Source of the DNA: Solirubrobacter soli DSM 22325
GTDB lineage: Bacteria > Actinomycetota > Thermoleophilia > Solirubrobacterales > Solirubrobacteraceae
DNA: 64,000 bases
Direction: 5' to 3'
Assembly (NCBI RefSeq): GCF_000423665.1
Contig: NZ_AUIK01000032.1
Coordinates: 34,520-98,519 of the forward strand
The notes beneath the pieces are model-generated. The model made no database searches, had not been told where the DNA came from, and worked only from the letters and a program-made list of their open reading frames with translations. Positions 1 to 8,665 of the stretch are shown here, one piece after another; position 1 is the stretch's first letter, and the number at the start of each line of letters is the position of its first letter. Both the position numbers and the translations under genes were made by a program.

Positions 1-153
1 CACCTCCGCTGGGTCCACCCGGACCGTCGCCGCAGCGTCGGGCACGCTGGTCAGCGCGTCATCGGATGACGCGCCCGCGGCAACGACCGGCCCCCCCGCT
101 AGTGCGGCCACGATCGCGAGTACGGTTGCTGAACGTCCTGCTCGCCGCGACAT
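1..153 (-). CDS. secreted protein, N-terminal part only
   Basis: Only the first 51 codons are in the window; the gene continues past base 1. The ATG at 153-151 follows GAGGAGG by 6 bases, an excellent ribosome binding site, and the frame stays open to the edge. The peptide begins MSRRAGRSATVLAIVAALAG and continues to an Ala-Gly-Ala stretch near residue 27, which reads as a Sec signal peptide (basic start, hydrophobic core, small residues at the likely cleavage site). The mature part starts acidic and Ala-rich. The family cannot be told from this fragment. The protein is inferred to be exported. Confidence 0.7.
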   Translation of the reverse strand, partial: MSRRAGRSATVLAIVAALAGGPVVAAGASSDDALTSVPDAAATVRVDPAEV

Positions 154-332
154 GGCACGCCTCCTCGGAAGACCCTGGGATCAAAGTCGCGGTCATCAGC
201 ATCGATCCTCGGGCCACCATACGCATCGGGCATACGCCCGATTCTGGGCCGGCCGACCTACCGATCTCTGCCAAGAAGAGACCAGCGCGCCGCCCCGAGG
301 GCGACGCTGACTTGACGAACCAGCACCGCACG

Positions 333-671
333 TCAACGGATCTCTATCGCTGTACCTGTCCCGTGCTGACCGGCGAGTCTCAACCCCAGAGCGGATAACT
401 CGGGGACACTCGCGCGCGCCCCGTCTGCACGGATCGCGGTTGGCTCGAAGGGCCGCCACGTCAGTTGACGCAGCCGGAGGCCCGGCTTGGCGCGCGCCCG
501 CCATATCGCGTCGGACTCGCCTTCCAGCACGACGTCGACGTCGCTTGGACCGTGTAGCGGCAAGAGTGCTGCCGCCCGGATCAGCGTCGTCGCAGACCCA
601 GCCGCTTGGCCGTAACTGACAGCCACCGGGGTCGCCGGTGGCGTCAGCAATCCACGCGGGTCCGATCTCAT
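333..671 (-). CDS. possible small protein, unassigned
   Basis: An open frame of 112 codons whose ATG overlaps the stop of the preceding frame as ATGA, an arrangement typical of translationally coupled genes. The translation has mixed composition rather than the Arg/Pro-rich look of antisense frames and ends in Gly-Thr-Ala-Ile-Glu-Ile-Arg. No domain is recognised. No separate ribosome binding site is visible, as expected if coupled. It may be a real small gene or part of a decayed locus, because the region between 154 and 1059 holds only short frames. Confidence 0.3.
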   Translation of the reverse strand: MRSDPRGLLTPPATPVAVSYGQAAGSATTLIRAAALLPLHGPSDVDVVLEGESDAIWRARAKPGLRLRQLTWRPFEPTAIRADGARASVPELSALGLRLAGQHGTGTAIEIR

Positions 672-976
672 CCGTAAGAGAGACGGCCCAGGTTCTCAGC
701 CGTGATGCGGGGTCGGGACTTGTTAGGCGCGGTCGAGATGACCGCGGCAACGAGCAGGACGGGGGAGACGAGTAGAGCAGCGGCAGCCAGGGCGCGGATT
801 CGGTCCGGGCTCTCGCGCTCACTGCTGCAACCTTCCTTCCGAACGTCCTCGTCGACTGCTGCTATAGGCAGACGCCGAAGTGGTGCTCTTCGACGACTTC
901 GAAACTCTGCCGATACAGCTGGCGGACGACGAATCGGCGTGGTGCCGACATCCTCTCTCTTGACCTGAGCGATCAT
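668..976 (-). CDS. possible small membrane protein, unassigned
   Basis: An open frame of 102 codons from an ATG at 976, ending in a 4-base overlap with the next frame. It contains one convincing hydrophobic segment (ALAAAALLVSPVLLVAAVIS) followed by a short polar tail, so a single-pass membrane protein is possible. The start is doubtful, with no ribosome binding site. A 29-codon frame at 862-951 on the same strand has an AGAGAGG-like sequence just before its ATG and could be the real start of a gene now broken by its TAG. Treat the whole 333-976 stretch as uncertain. Confidence 0.25.
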   Translation of the reverse strand: MIAQVKREDVGTTPIRRPPAVSAEFRSRRRAPLRRLPIAAVDEDVRKEGCSSERESPDRIRALAAAALLVSPVLLVAAVISTAPNKSRPRITAENLGRLSYG

Positions 977-1047
977 GTGAACTTGCGACCGCCTGGGGCG
1001 GTCGAGGTCAGACGCTGGACGAGTTGACGGGCAGAGCGCTGCGCCCC

Positions 1048-1053
1048 TAGTCT
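1048..1053 (+). promoter_or_regulatory. -10 element of a leaderless promoter
   Basis: TAGTCT lies 6 bases before the ATG at 1060 and no Shine-Dalgarno sequence is present. In actinobacteria this spacing usually means transcription starts at the start codon. Confidence 0.5.
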
Positions 1054-1059
1054 GGAACC

Positions 1060-1875
1060 ATGCCGACGGTCGCCCGCGATCCGGCCGCCCCGAGCACCCC
1101 GACGCCGGCGCGCCGCGCGCTCGTGCGGGTCGAGCGCGAGGACGATTTCGTTCGCGTGACGATGGACATGCCGGAGCGCCGCAACGCCCTTTCGCTCGAC
1201 CATATGCGGCAGCTGCTTGCCGCCGTGCGCGAGGTCGGTACGAGCGACGCTCGCGGCCTGCTGCTCGCCGCCGAGGGGCCTGTGTTCTGCGCGGGGCACG
1301 ACTTCGGCGACATGGTTGACGCCGATCTGCCCGCGATGCGCGAGTTGCTCGCACTCTGCACGGAGCTCATGACGACGCTCCAGTCGATCCCGCAGCCCGT
1401 GGTCGCCCGGGTGCAGGGTTTGGCCACGGCCGCCGGTTGCCAGCTGGTCGCGACGGCAGACCTCGCCGTCGCCTCCGAGGAAGCGGCCTTTGCGATCCCT
1501 GGCGGTAAGGGCGGCTGGTTCTGCCACACCCCGCTCGTCGCGGTCGCCCGCGCCCTGCCGCGTAAGCGCGCGCTCGAGATGGCCTTCACCGGCGACGTGA
1601 TCGACGCCCGAACCGCGGCGGCGTGGGGCCTTGTGAACGCGGTCGTCCCGGCCGCCGAACTCGACGCGGCTTGCCTGGACCTCCTGCGCCGTGCCACACG
1701 AGGCAGCCGGAGCTCGAAGGCGCTGGGCAAGCAAGGGTTCTACGCCCAGGTCGACCTGGACCAGCCGAAGGGCTACGCCTACGCGATCGAGTTGATGGCC
1801 GCGTCCAGCCAGACGCCCGACGCGCGCGAGGGCATGCTCGCGTTCCTGGAGAAGCGCGCGCCGCGCTTCGACTGA
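1060..1875 (+). CDS. enoyl-CoA hydratase/isomerase family protein, ECHDC3-like
   Basis: A 271-residue crotonase-fold protein acting on acyl-CoA thioesters in the cytoplasm. The two oxyanion-hole segments are clear: FCAGHDF near residue 85 and GLATAAGCQLV near residue 123. The region that normally carries catalytic glutamates instead reads GGWFCHTP, as in the ECHDC3 branch, so classical hydratase activity is doubtful. The tail has the usual RKRALEMAFTG and GLVNAVV segments. The first ~25 residues are a Pro/Ala-rich extension. The gene appears leaderless. It ends just upstream of the amine permease promoter and may or may not belong to the same pathway. Confidence 0.85.
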   Translation: MPTVARDPAAPSTPTPARRALVRVEREDDFVRVTMDMPERRNALSLDHMRQLLAAVREVGTSDARGLLLAAEGPVFCAGHDFGDMVDADLPAMRELLALCTELMTTLQSIPQPVVARVQGLATAAGCQLVATADLAVASEEAAFAIPGGKGGWFCHTPLVAVARALPRKRALEMAFTGDVIDARTAAAWGLVNAVVPAAELDAACLDLLRRATRGSRSSKALGKQGFYAQVDLDQPKGYAYAIELMAASSQTPDAREGMLAFLEKRAPRFD

Positions 1876-1906
1876 CCGGCGCTCAGACTAAGCCACCGGC
1901 AAGGTG

Positions 1907-1912
1907 TAGATT
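1907..1912 (+). promoter_or_regulatory. putative -10 element of the amine permease gene
   Basis: TAGATT, about 77 bases before the ATG at 1990, in the short gap after the hydratase gene. A clear -35 element is not visible. Confidence 0.3.
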
Positions 1913-1989
1913 GGGTGTGCATCGGCCGTGTGCCGGCGTGGTTTGCGTCGGTCTGCTCCCCGCAGGGTCCTGACCAGGCTGGAGGTCGC

Positions 1990-3540
1990 ATGAGCAAGGT
2001 CACCGCCGCACCACCCGCCCGCACGCGGGTGCCGAATCGCGAGCACGCCCTCGCGGAGGACGTGCTGGGGTTGCCTCAGGTGCTGTTCTGCATCGTCACG
2101 GGCGCGGCTCCGCTCGCGGCGTTGCTCTTCAACGTGCCGGTCGCCGTCTCGGGCGGCGGCTACGCCGTGCCGGCGGCGTTCATCGTCGCGACCGTCGCAT
2201 TGACGATCTTCTCCGTCGGCTACATCGAGATGGCGCGCCGCGTGACCGCGGTCGGCGGGTTCTACACGTTCATCACTCGCGGCCTGGGGTCGGTCATGGG
2301 CATGGGCGCGGGCTATCTGATCGCGTTCTGTTACATCATCTTCGCGGCGGCCGTCACGGGGGTCGGCAGCTACTTCGCGTCGACGTCGGTCGAAGCGTGG
2401 TTCGGCGTCTCGATCTCGGCCTGGGCGTATGAGGCTTTCTTCCTTGCGCTGATGACCGCCTTCGCCTGGTTCCACATCGAGCTGACCGCCAAGATCCTCG
2501 GCGTCGCGCTCGTGTCCGAGGTGCTCGTCATGCTCATCCTGGCGTTCGCGATCCTCGTCCAGGGCGGACCTGACGGGTTCAGCGCCGCGCCGCTGAACCC
2601 CGCGAACATCTTCGACAACGAGGCCGCGTTGAAGGTCTTCGGGGCGGCTGCCGCCGGCGTGGCGATCTTCGGCGCCTTCTGGTCGTGGGTCGGCTTCGAG
2701 ATGGCGCCCAACTACGCCGAGGAGTCGCGCGAGCCGCACAAGATCGCCAAGCGCGCGCTGTACATCTCGGTCATCAGCCTCGGCGTGTTCTACACGTTCG
2801 TCTCGTACATGTTCGTCACCGGCTGGGGACTGACCGGCTCCGCGCAGGCCGTCAGCGACCAGTTCGCCGGCAAGTACGCCTCGGCGTTCTACCCGCTCAG
2901 CGACAAGTTCGTGGGGTCCGGGCTGACCACGATGATCGAGATCCTGATCATCACGAGCTCGTTCGCCTGCGCGATGGCCTTCTACAACACGGGCTCGCGT
3001 TACCTGTTCTCACTCGCGCGCGAAGGCCTGCTGCCGGCGGCGCTCGGGCGGACCCACCCGACGCAGAAGGGCCCGGTCAACGCGTCGATGGTCGTGACCG
3101 TGATCGTCGGGCTCTACATGCTGGCGTTCACGCTGTCGGACCCCAGCACGCTCGCCGCGCTGCTCAAGCTCGGGACCTGGACGCCGCTGCTCGGCGTGCT
3201 CGGGATCCTGGCCGTACAGGGCCTGTGCAGCCTCGCGATCATCCGCTACTTCCGGACCGAGGCCGCGGATGGGTTCCATCCCATCAAGACGCTGATCGCG
3301 CCGTTCATCGGCTTCCTGGCCATGGCCGGCGCCTGCTATCTGCTGATCGACAACCGGGCGGGCCTCTCCGGCGCCGGCGACGCCCTGTACATCAAGCTCG
3401 TGCCGTGGGTGGTGTTGATCGTGTTCCTGATCGGCTGCGCGACGGCGCTGTGGATGCGCCGCAATGCCGTCCACCGCTATCGGAAGATCGGGCGCTTCGT
3501 GCGCGAGGAAGACGTTGAGGCGGCGGAGGCGACGGTATGA
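1990..3540 (+). CDS. APC-superfamily amino acid/amine permease
   Basis: A 516-residue polytopic membrane protein of the amino acid-polyamine-organocation superfamily with about a dozen hydrophobic segments. The N-terminus shows GLPQVLFCIVTGAAPLAALL, the substrate-site helix typical of this family. The ATG at 1990 is chosen because GGAGG stands 4 bases upstream; longer in-frame starts lack one. The last codon overlaps the next gene as ATGA, so the permease and copper amine oxidase are translationally coupled. The partner makes an amine substrate likely. The exact substrate cannot be read from the sequence. Confidence 0.85.
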   Translation: MSKVTAAPPARTRVPNREHALAEDVLGLPQVLFCIVTGAAPLAALLFNVPVAVSGGGYAVPAAFIVATVALTIFSVGYIEMARRVTAVGGFYTFITRGLGSVMGMGAGYLIAFCYIIFAAAVTGVGSYFASTSVEAWFGVSISAWAYEAFFLALMTAFAWFHIELTAKILGVALVSEVLVMLILAFAILVQGGPDGFSAAPLNPANIFDNEAALKVFGAAAAGVAIFGAFWSWVGFEMAPNYAEESREPHKIAKRALYISVISLGVFYTFVSYMFVTGWGLTGSAQAVSDQFAGKYASAFYPLSDKFVGSGLTTMIEILIITSSFACAMAFYNTGSRYLFSLAREGLLPAALGRTHPTQKGPVNASMVVTVIVGLYMLAFTLSDPSTLAALLKLGTWTPLLGVLGILAVQGLCSLAIIRYFRTEAADGFHPIKTLIAPFIGFLAMAGACYLLIDNRAGLSGAGDALYIKLVPWVVLIVFLIGCATALWMRRNAVHRYRKIGRFVREEDVEAAEATV

Positions 3541-5471
3541 GCACGCTCCAAGAGCCGCGGGTCGGCCATCCGCTGGAGCCGCTGAGCGCTGAGGAGGTCA
3601 GCGCGGCGTCGGCGATCCTGAAGGCCGGCAAGGGCCTCGGGGCGACGGCGCGCTTCGTGTTCGTCACCTTGCACGAGCCGCCGAAGGCGGCCGTGCAGGC
3701 GGGCGAGTCCGTGCCGCGCGAAGCGTTCATCGTCCTCTACGAGCGCTCGCAGCGGGCCACCTATGAGGCGGTCGTCTCGCTCACGGACCGCAACGTCGTC
3801 TCCTTCAAGCACGTCGAGGGCGTGCAGCCGCAGATCACGATGGAGGAGTTCATGGCCTGCGAGGAGGCCGTGCAGGCCAATCCGGAGTGGCAGGCGGCTG
3901 TCCGCAAGCGCGGCGTCGAGGACTTCTCTCTGACGATGCTCGACCCGTGGGCGGCGGGCTACACGGGCGAGCACGACGCGCCCACCGAGCGGCGGATTCT
4001 GCGTCCGCTGACCTGGGTGCGCTCCGAGCCCGGCGACAACGGCTACGCCCGCCCGGTCGAGGGCCTGATCGTCGAGTTCGACATCGACCGGATGGAGGTC
4101 GTCAACGTCGAGGACCACGGCGTCGTCCCGCTACCGCCGAAGGCCGGCAACTACGACCCGCAGCGCATGGCCGCGGCGGACAACGTCCCGCGCTACGAGA
4201 CCCAGCGCGGCGACCTCAAGCCGATCGAGATCACGCAGCCCGAGGGCCCGAGTTTCGAGGTCGACGGCCACCACGTGCGCTGGCAGAAGTGGCAGCTGCG
4301 GATCGGCTTCACGCCGCGCGAGGGCCTGGTGCTGCACGAGATCGGCTACGAGGACCGCGGCACGCTGCGGCCGATCGTCTACCGCGCCTCGCTGTCGGAG
4401 ATGTACATCCCGTACGGGGACCCCGCGCCGATGCACCGGCGCAAGAACGTGTTCGACATGGGCGAGTACGGCATCGGCTGGCTGTGCAACCCGCTCGAAC
4501 TGGGCTGCGACTGCCTGGGCGAGATCCGCTACTTCGACGGGGTCTGCAACGACCAGGATGGCGAGCCGCTGGTCATCCCCAACGCGATCTGCATGCACGA
4601 AGAGGACGTCGGCATCGGCTGGAAGCACATGGACTTCCGCACCGAGGACGTGGAGGTGCGGCGATCGCGCCGGCTCGTGATCTCGACGATCGCCACCGTC
4701 GGCAACTACGAGTATGGGTACTTCTGGTACCTCTACACCGACGGCACGATCGAGTACGAGGTCAAGCTCACCGGCGTCATCTCCACCGGCGCGCTGGCGC
4801 TCGGCGAGCGTCCGGCGCACGGCACGCTGCTCGCGCCTGGCCTCTACGCGCCGCACCATCAGCACTTCTTCGCGGTGCGGCTGGACATGGCGGTGGACGG
4901 CAACGAGAACACGGTCGTGCAGTTGGACTCGGTGCCGTCGCCGCCCGGTCCCGAGAACCCGATGGACTCGGCCTGGACGGTGCAGCGCACGGTCTACGCG
5001 ACCGAGCGCGAGGCGCAGGCGCAGATCGACCCGCTGCATGGCCGCTTCTGGCGGATCGAGAACGCCGGCAAGGTCTCCGAGCTCGGCGATCCCGTCGCAT
5101 ACAAGCTGATGCCGGGCGAGAACGTGGCGCCGATGTTCGCGCCCAGCTCGCGCTTCGCGGCGCGCGGCGGGTTCACGAGCAACCACGTGTGGGTGACGCG
5201 CTACGACCCGGAGCAGCGCTACGCGGCCGGCGACTACCCGTACCAGCACGCGGGCGGCGACGGCCTGCCGCGCTGGACGGCGGAGGACCGCCCGATCGAG
5301 GACACCGACGTCGTGCTCTGGTACGTGTTCGGCGCTCACCACATCGCGCGGCCGGAGGACTGGCCCGTGATGCCGGTCTCCACGGTCGGATTCATGCTCA
5401 AGCCCTCCGGATTCTTCGACGGCAACCCGGCACTGGACATGCCGTCGCCGTCGCACTGCCATCACGACTAG
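3537..5471 (+). CDS. copper-containing primary amine oxidase
   Basis: A 644-residue enzyme oxidising primary amines to aldehydes with release of ammonia and hydrogen peroxide. All active-site parts are visible: catalytic base Asp307 in FDMGEYGIG, the topaquinone precursor Tyr391 in the GNYEY motif, copper ligands His441 and His443 (HQH) and His602 near DWPVMP. Spacing closely follows Arthrobacter globiformis amine oxidase (Asp298, Tyr382, His431, His433, His592). No signal peptide is seen, so it is probably cytoplasmic, fed by the overlapping permease gene. The C-terminus ends in SHCHHD. Topaquinone formation is autocatalytic in this family and needs only copper and oxygen. Confidence 0.95.
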   Translation: MSTLQEPRVGHPLEPLSAEEVSAASAILKAGKGLGATARFVFVTLHEPPKAAVQAGESVPREAFIVLYERSQRATYEAVVSLTDRNVVSFKHVEGVQPQITMEEFMACEEAVQANPEWQAAVRKRGVEDFSLTMLDPWAAGYTGEHDAPTERRILRPLTWVRSEPGDNGYARPVEGLIVEFDIDRMEVVNVEDHGVVPLPPKAGNYDPQRMAAADNVPRYETQRGDLKPIEITQPEGPSFEVDGHHVRWQKWQLRIGFTPREGLVLHEIGYEDRGTLRPIVYRASLSEMYIPYGDPAPMHRRKNVFDMGEYGIGWLCNPLELGCDCLGEIRYFDGVCNDQDGEPLVIPNAICMHEEDVGIGWKHMDFRTEDVEVRRSRRLVISTIATVGNYEYGYFWYLYTDGTIEYEVKLTGVISTGALALGERPAHGTLLAPGLYAPHHQHFFAVRLDMAVDGNENTVVQLDSVPSPPGPENPMDSAWTVQRTVYATEREAQAQIDPLHGRFWRIENAGKVSELGDPVAYKLMPGENVAPMFAPSSRFAARGGFTSNHVWVTRYDPEQRYAAGDYPYQHAGGDGLPRWTAEDRPIEDTDVVLWYVFGAHHIARPEDWPVMPVSTVGFMLKPSGFFDGNPALDMPSPSHCHHD

Positions 5472-5486
5472 TACGCGCCTCGCAGG

Positions 5487-5515
5487 GCGGCCCGGCCGTT
5501 TGCCGGCCGGGCCGC
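5487..5515. terminator. strong bidirectional hairpin
   Basis: A perfect 12-base inverted repeat (gcggcccggccg, 5-base loop TTTGC, cggccgggccgc) between two convergent stop codons, 16 bases after the amine oxidase and 20 before the amidase stop. No T-run follows, which is usual for high-GC actinobacterial terminators. Confidence 0.75.
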
Positions 5516-5534
5516 ACTTGCCGCGCATCCCTGG

Positions 5535-6938
5535 TCAGGGTGCTGTCGTCAGTTCGCCGGCGCGCTCCAGTTGGGCGGCGATTTGCAGCAGGACCGTTTC
5601 CTCGGGCGCCATCAGCTGCACCCCGATCGGTAGCCCATCGGTCGTGGTAGCGAGCGGCAGCGAGATCGCCGCGAAGCCCGACACGTTGGCCATCGGCGTC
5701 CAGCCCGTCGTGGCGAACTCGACGCGGAAGAACTCCCTCGTCGAGCCGCGCGGCTGGTTGAGGTGAGCCAGCGGCGGGGGGCCGTCTGTCAAGAGCGTCG
5801 GAACCAGGAACGCGTCAACGTCCGCCAGCCCGTCGGCGAAGCGCCGGCCTTGTGCGTGGACGCTGGCGATCGCGCCCGCATACTGCGCGCCGGTTACCGA
5901 GCGGCCCTCCTCGAGCATCTCCCATGCGGTCGGCTCGAGCTCCCCGCGTTCGGGGGGCCGGCCAAGCTCGGACTCCGCCAGCGCATGCAGCTCCAGATTC
6001 GAGACCTGGTGCAGCACCGCGACCGTGTCCAGCACCGGCTCGGGGTCGAAGACCGGCGCACCCTGCATGAGCTCGTGGCCGAGCCCTGTCAGGATCGCTG
6101 CCGCAGCCTCGACCGCTGCGCGCACGTCGGCGTGCGTAGTGCCCTCGAACGGCGCATCGGCCGTCCAGCGGATCCGCAGCGCCGGCGGATCGCGCTCGAT
6201 CGCCGCAAGCCACGACTCGGCAGGCGGTGCGGCGAAATAGGGATCGCCGATCGCCGGGCCGGCGGTCGCGTCCAGGAGCGCGGCGCAATCGCGCACCGTG
6301 CGGGTCAGTGCGTGCTCGTTGACCAGGCCCTCGAGCACATGACCGGCGTCGGGCGCGAACGTCTTGCGTCCGCGGGCGGGCTTCAGCCCGATCACGCCGC
6401 AGCACGACGCCGGCACTCGGATCGAACCCGTCCCGTCACCGCCGGATGCCGCCGGTACGAGGCCGGCCGCGACAGCGGCAGCGGACCCGCCGCTCGAGCC
6501 GCCCGGCGAGCGGTCCGGAGCGCGCGGATTGACCGTCGGACCGAAGAGCACCGGTTCTGTCGTGCAGTGGTTGCCCCACTCGGGCGTGTTGGTCTTACCC
6601 GCGACGACGAGGCCCGCGGCCAGGTAGCGGGCGACTACGACCGACGTCGCCGGCGACACGTGGGCGCGCAGCGCCATCGAGCCCATCCGCTCGGGCACGC
6701 CCGCGATCGGCGCGCCGAGGTCCTTGAGCAGGAACGGCGCGCCCGCAAGCGGCCCGTCGCCGAGCGGCCCGGACGCCTGCGACCGCGCACGATCGAACAG
6801 ATCGCAGATCACGGCGTTGAGGGAGCGCGCGGACTCGATGCGCTCAATCGCCGCATCGAGCAACTCGAGCGCCGTCGCTTCACCGGAACGCACCAGCGCC
6901 GCGTGGCCGAGCAGATCGAGCGACGTCAGGTCGGTCAT
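5535..6938 (-). CDS. amidase signature family hydrolase
   Basis: A 467-residue amidase. The Ser-cisSer-Lys triad can be placed at Lys72 (LLKDLG), Ser148 in GGSSGGS and nucleophile Ser172 in GDGTGSIR; the 24-residue Ser-Ser spacing matches the family. The enzyme hydrolyses a carboxamide to acid and ammonia; the substrate is unknown. The start at 6938 gives the usual N-terminus with the first helix followed by ATALELLDAAIERI; a much longer upstream frame exists but runs through low-quality sequence. It converges on the amine oxidase, so a shared role in nitrogen compound breakdown is plausible but not shown. Confidence 0.88.
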   Translation of the reverse strand: MTDLTSLDLLGHAALVRSGEATALELLDAAIERIESARSLNAVICDLFDRARSQASGPLGDGPLAGAPFLLKDLGAPIAGVPERMGSMALRAHVSPATSVVVARYLAAGLVVAGKTNTPEWGNHCTTEPVLFGPTVNPRAPDRSPGGSSGGSAAAVAAGLVPAASGGDGTGSIRVPASCCGVIGLKPARGRKTFAPDAGHVLEGLVNEHALTRTVRDCAALLDATAGPAIGDPYFAAPPAESWLAAIERDPPALRIRWTADAPFEGTTHADVRAAVEAAAAILTGLGHELMQGAPVFDPEPVLDTVAVLHQVSNLELHALAESELGRPPERGELEPTAWEMLEEGRSVTGAQYAGAIASVHAQGRRFADGLADVDAFLVPTLLTDGPPPLAHLNQPRGSTREFFRVEFATTGWTPMANVSGFAAISLPLATTTDGLPIGVQLMAPEETVLLQIAAQLERAGELTTAP

Positions 6939-7191
6939 CGACACGACAGTCTCACCGGCGGCAACCACCGCCGCAACCCAGAGCCGATCGGGCACAAGCC
7001 GAGCGTTCTTGGCACACTCCGGCGTCGCCTCTGCTCGCACGCCCGCCGATCCGCCGACGGCTGCCACCAGTGGAGGCGCGCGCGAACAACGCCCAGTCTT
7101 GAACAGACGGCCGGGCGCCGCGGCCGCGAACGTCGACATCGGCGAAGATCCCGCGCCCGGTGATGCGAGGCTGATTTGCGATCCTTGATCG

Positions 7192-7776
7192 GTGGCGGCG
7201 GCTTGCATCGTTCTCAACGGCCCGAGTTGCTCGGGCAAGTCCAGCATCGCCGCCGCGCTTCAGGAGCGGTGGCCGAGGCCGCTGCAGTCGACAGGGATCG
7301 ACACCTTCCTGGCGGCGCAGAGCGATCGCTTCTTCGCGATCGATGGGACCCTGACCGACGGGATCAGCTGGGTGCCGACAACCGTCGACGGCATGCCCGC
7401 CTTCGACATCGTGCCCGGAGAACTCGGCCTCGGAATGATCCGGGCAAGCCACTCCTTCTGGTCGTCATGTGTCGAGGCAGGGCTCGATCAGGTCATCGAT
7501 GATGTCTGGGTGATACCCGAGCAACCCGCGGGGTTGGAGCGGGCGTTGTCGCGGGCGACTGCGCTCTGGGTCGGAGTGCATTGTCCGTTGGCGATCATCG
7601 TGCAGCGCGAGCAAGATCGCGGCGACCGGCACGTCGGCGCCGCGCGCGGGCATTACCGGCTGACGCACAGCTTCAGGGACTACGACGTCATCGTGGACAC
7701 GTCATCGGCGACACCGGACGCCTGCGCCGCCCTGATCGTGGAGAGGTTCAGAGCACGCTTCCCGGCGTGGCCCTAG
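7192..7776 (+). CDS. chloramphenicol phosphotransferase-like P-loop kinase
   Basis: A 194-residue cytoplasmic protein of the CPT family. Walker A is GPSCSGKS (residues 10-17). Asp37 in GIDTF occupies the same residue number as the catalytic Asp37 of Streptomyces venezuelae CPT, and the segment LWVGVHCP followed by RGDR is characteristic of the family. In S. venezuelae the enzyme phosphorylates chloramphenicol; distant members have other or unknown substrates, so resistance should not be assumed. The start is a GTG with no visible ribosome binding site. It is divergent from the amidase with about 250 bases between. Confidence 0.75.
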   Translation: MAAACIVLNGPSCSGKSSIAAALQERWPRPLQSTGIDTFLAAQSDRFFAIDGTLTDGISWVPTTVDGMPAFDIVPGELGLGMIRASHSFWSSCVEAGLDQVIDDVWVIPEQPAGLERALSRATALWVGVHCPLAIIVQREQDRGDRHVGAARGHYRLTHSFRDYDVIVDTSSATPDACAALIVERFRARFPAWP

Positions 7777-7963
7777 AGACATCGACTCATCGAGGGCCCG
7801 CTTGCGCGCGCTCGCCACAACTCGGAGGCAAGGCGACAACGACACCGGCATCGGCGTCTTCTCGGATCTTGGGCCGGTAACCGCGCATGGCGCCGATCAC
7901 CGTCATCTGTCCCGGCAGCTACGACAAATGTCTCGGGCGCGGCGCAGCGGCGGAACCGCGGCT

Positions 7964-7969
7964 TATGAT
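7964..7969 (+). promoter_or_regulatory. -10 element of a leaderless promoter
   Basis: TATGAT stands 6 bases before the GTG at 7976, which has no Shine-Dalgarno sequence; the spacing suggests transcription starts at the GTG. Confidence 0.55.
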
Positions 7970-7975
7970 CGGCTC

Positions 7976-8665
7976 GTGTCCGCCATGGAAGACGCCGACG
8001 AGCCGATCCGGGTGTTCATCGTCGACGATCACGGCCTCGTGCGCCGCGGCGTGCGGTCGTACCTGTCCATCTTTGACGACATCGAGGTCGTCGGCGAGGC
8101 CGGTGCCGCGCAGGAGGCCATCGATGCCGTCTCGGCGCTCGCGAGCCATGACGAGCCGCCGCACGTGGTTCTGATGGATCTGGCCATGGAGCCCATCGAC
8201 GGGGTCGAGGCGACGCGTCGGCTGCGCGCGACGTGGCCGGACGTGGAGGTCGTCGCGGTCACCTCGTTGATCGATCAGTCCAGGGTGGAAGCCGCGCTGC
8301 AGGCCGGCGCGGCGGGCTACCTGGTCAAGGACGCGGCGCCGGAGGAGCTCGCGGTGGCGATCCGGGCCGCGCGGCGGGGCGAGATCCACATCGACGGCGC
8401 GCTCGCCCGCCGGATGATGGCCTCGTTGCGGCCGGCACCGGCGCCCGCGGCGGGCCCGTTCGACGAGCTCTCCGAGCGCGAGCTGGAGATCCTGCAGCTG
8501 ATCGCCGACGGCCATGCCAATAAGGAGATCGCCCGGCGGCTGGTGCTCAGCGAGCGCACCGTGCGCACGCACGTCAGCCACATCCTGGCCAAGCTGGGCC
8601 TCACGTCGCGGACGCAGGCGGCGTTGCTCGCAGTGCGCGAGGGGCTCCGGCCCGCGAGTTGGTAG
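7976..8665 (+). CDS. NarL/FixJ-type response regulator
   Basis: A 229-residue two-component regulator. The receiver domain has the acidic pair in IVDDH, phospho-acceptor Asp68 in LMDLAM, the conserved Thr in VAVTS and Lys in YLVKDA. A LuxR-type helix-turn-helix follows (ELSERELEILQLIADG, then NKEIARRL and TVRTHVSHI). The GTG at 7976 is chosen because a TATGAT hexamer ends 6 bases before it; an ATG three codons later is possible. It converges on and overlaps by 65 bases the MASE1 histidine kinase gene, very likely its partner although transcribed from the other strand. Confidence 0.9.
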   Translation: MSAMEDADEPIRVFIVDDHGLVRRGVRSYLSIFDDIEVVGEAGAAQEAIDAVSALASHDEPPHVVLMDLAMEPIDGVEATRRLRATWPDVEVVAVTSLIDQSRVEAALQAGAAGYLVKDAAPEELAVAIRAARRGEIHIDGALARRMMASLRPAPAPAAGPFDELSERELEILQLIADGHANKEIARRLVLSERTVRTHVSHILAKLGLTSRTQAALLAVREGLRPASW

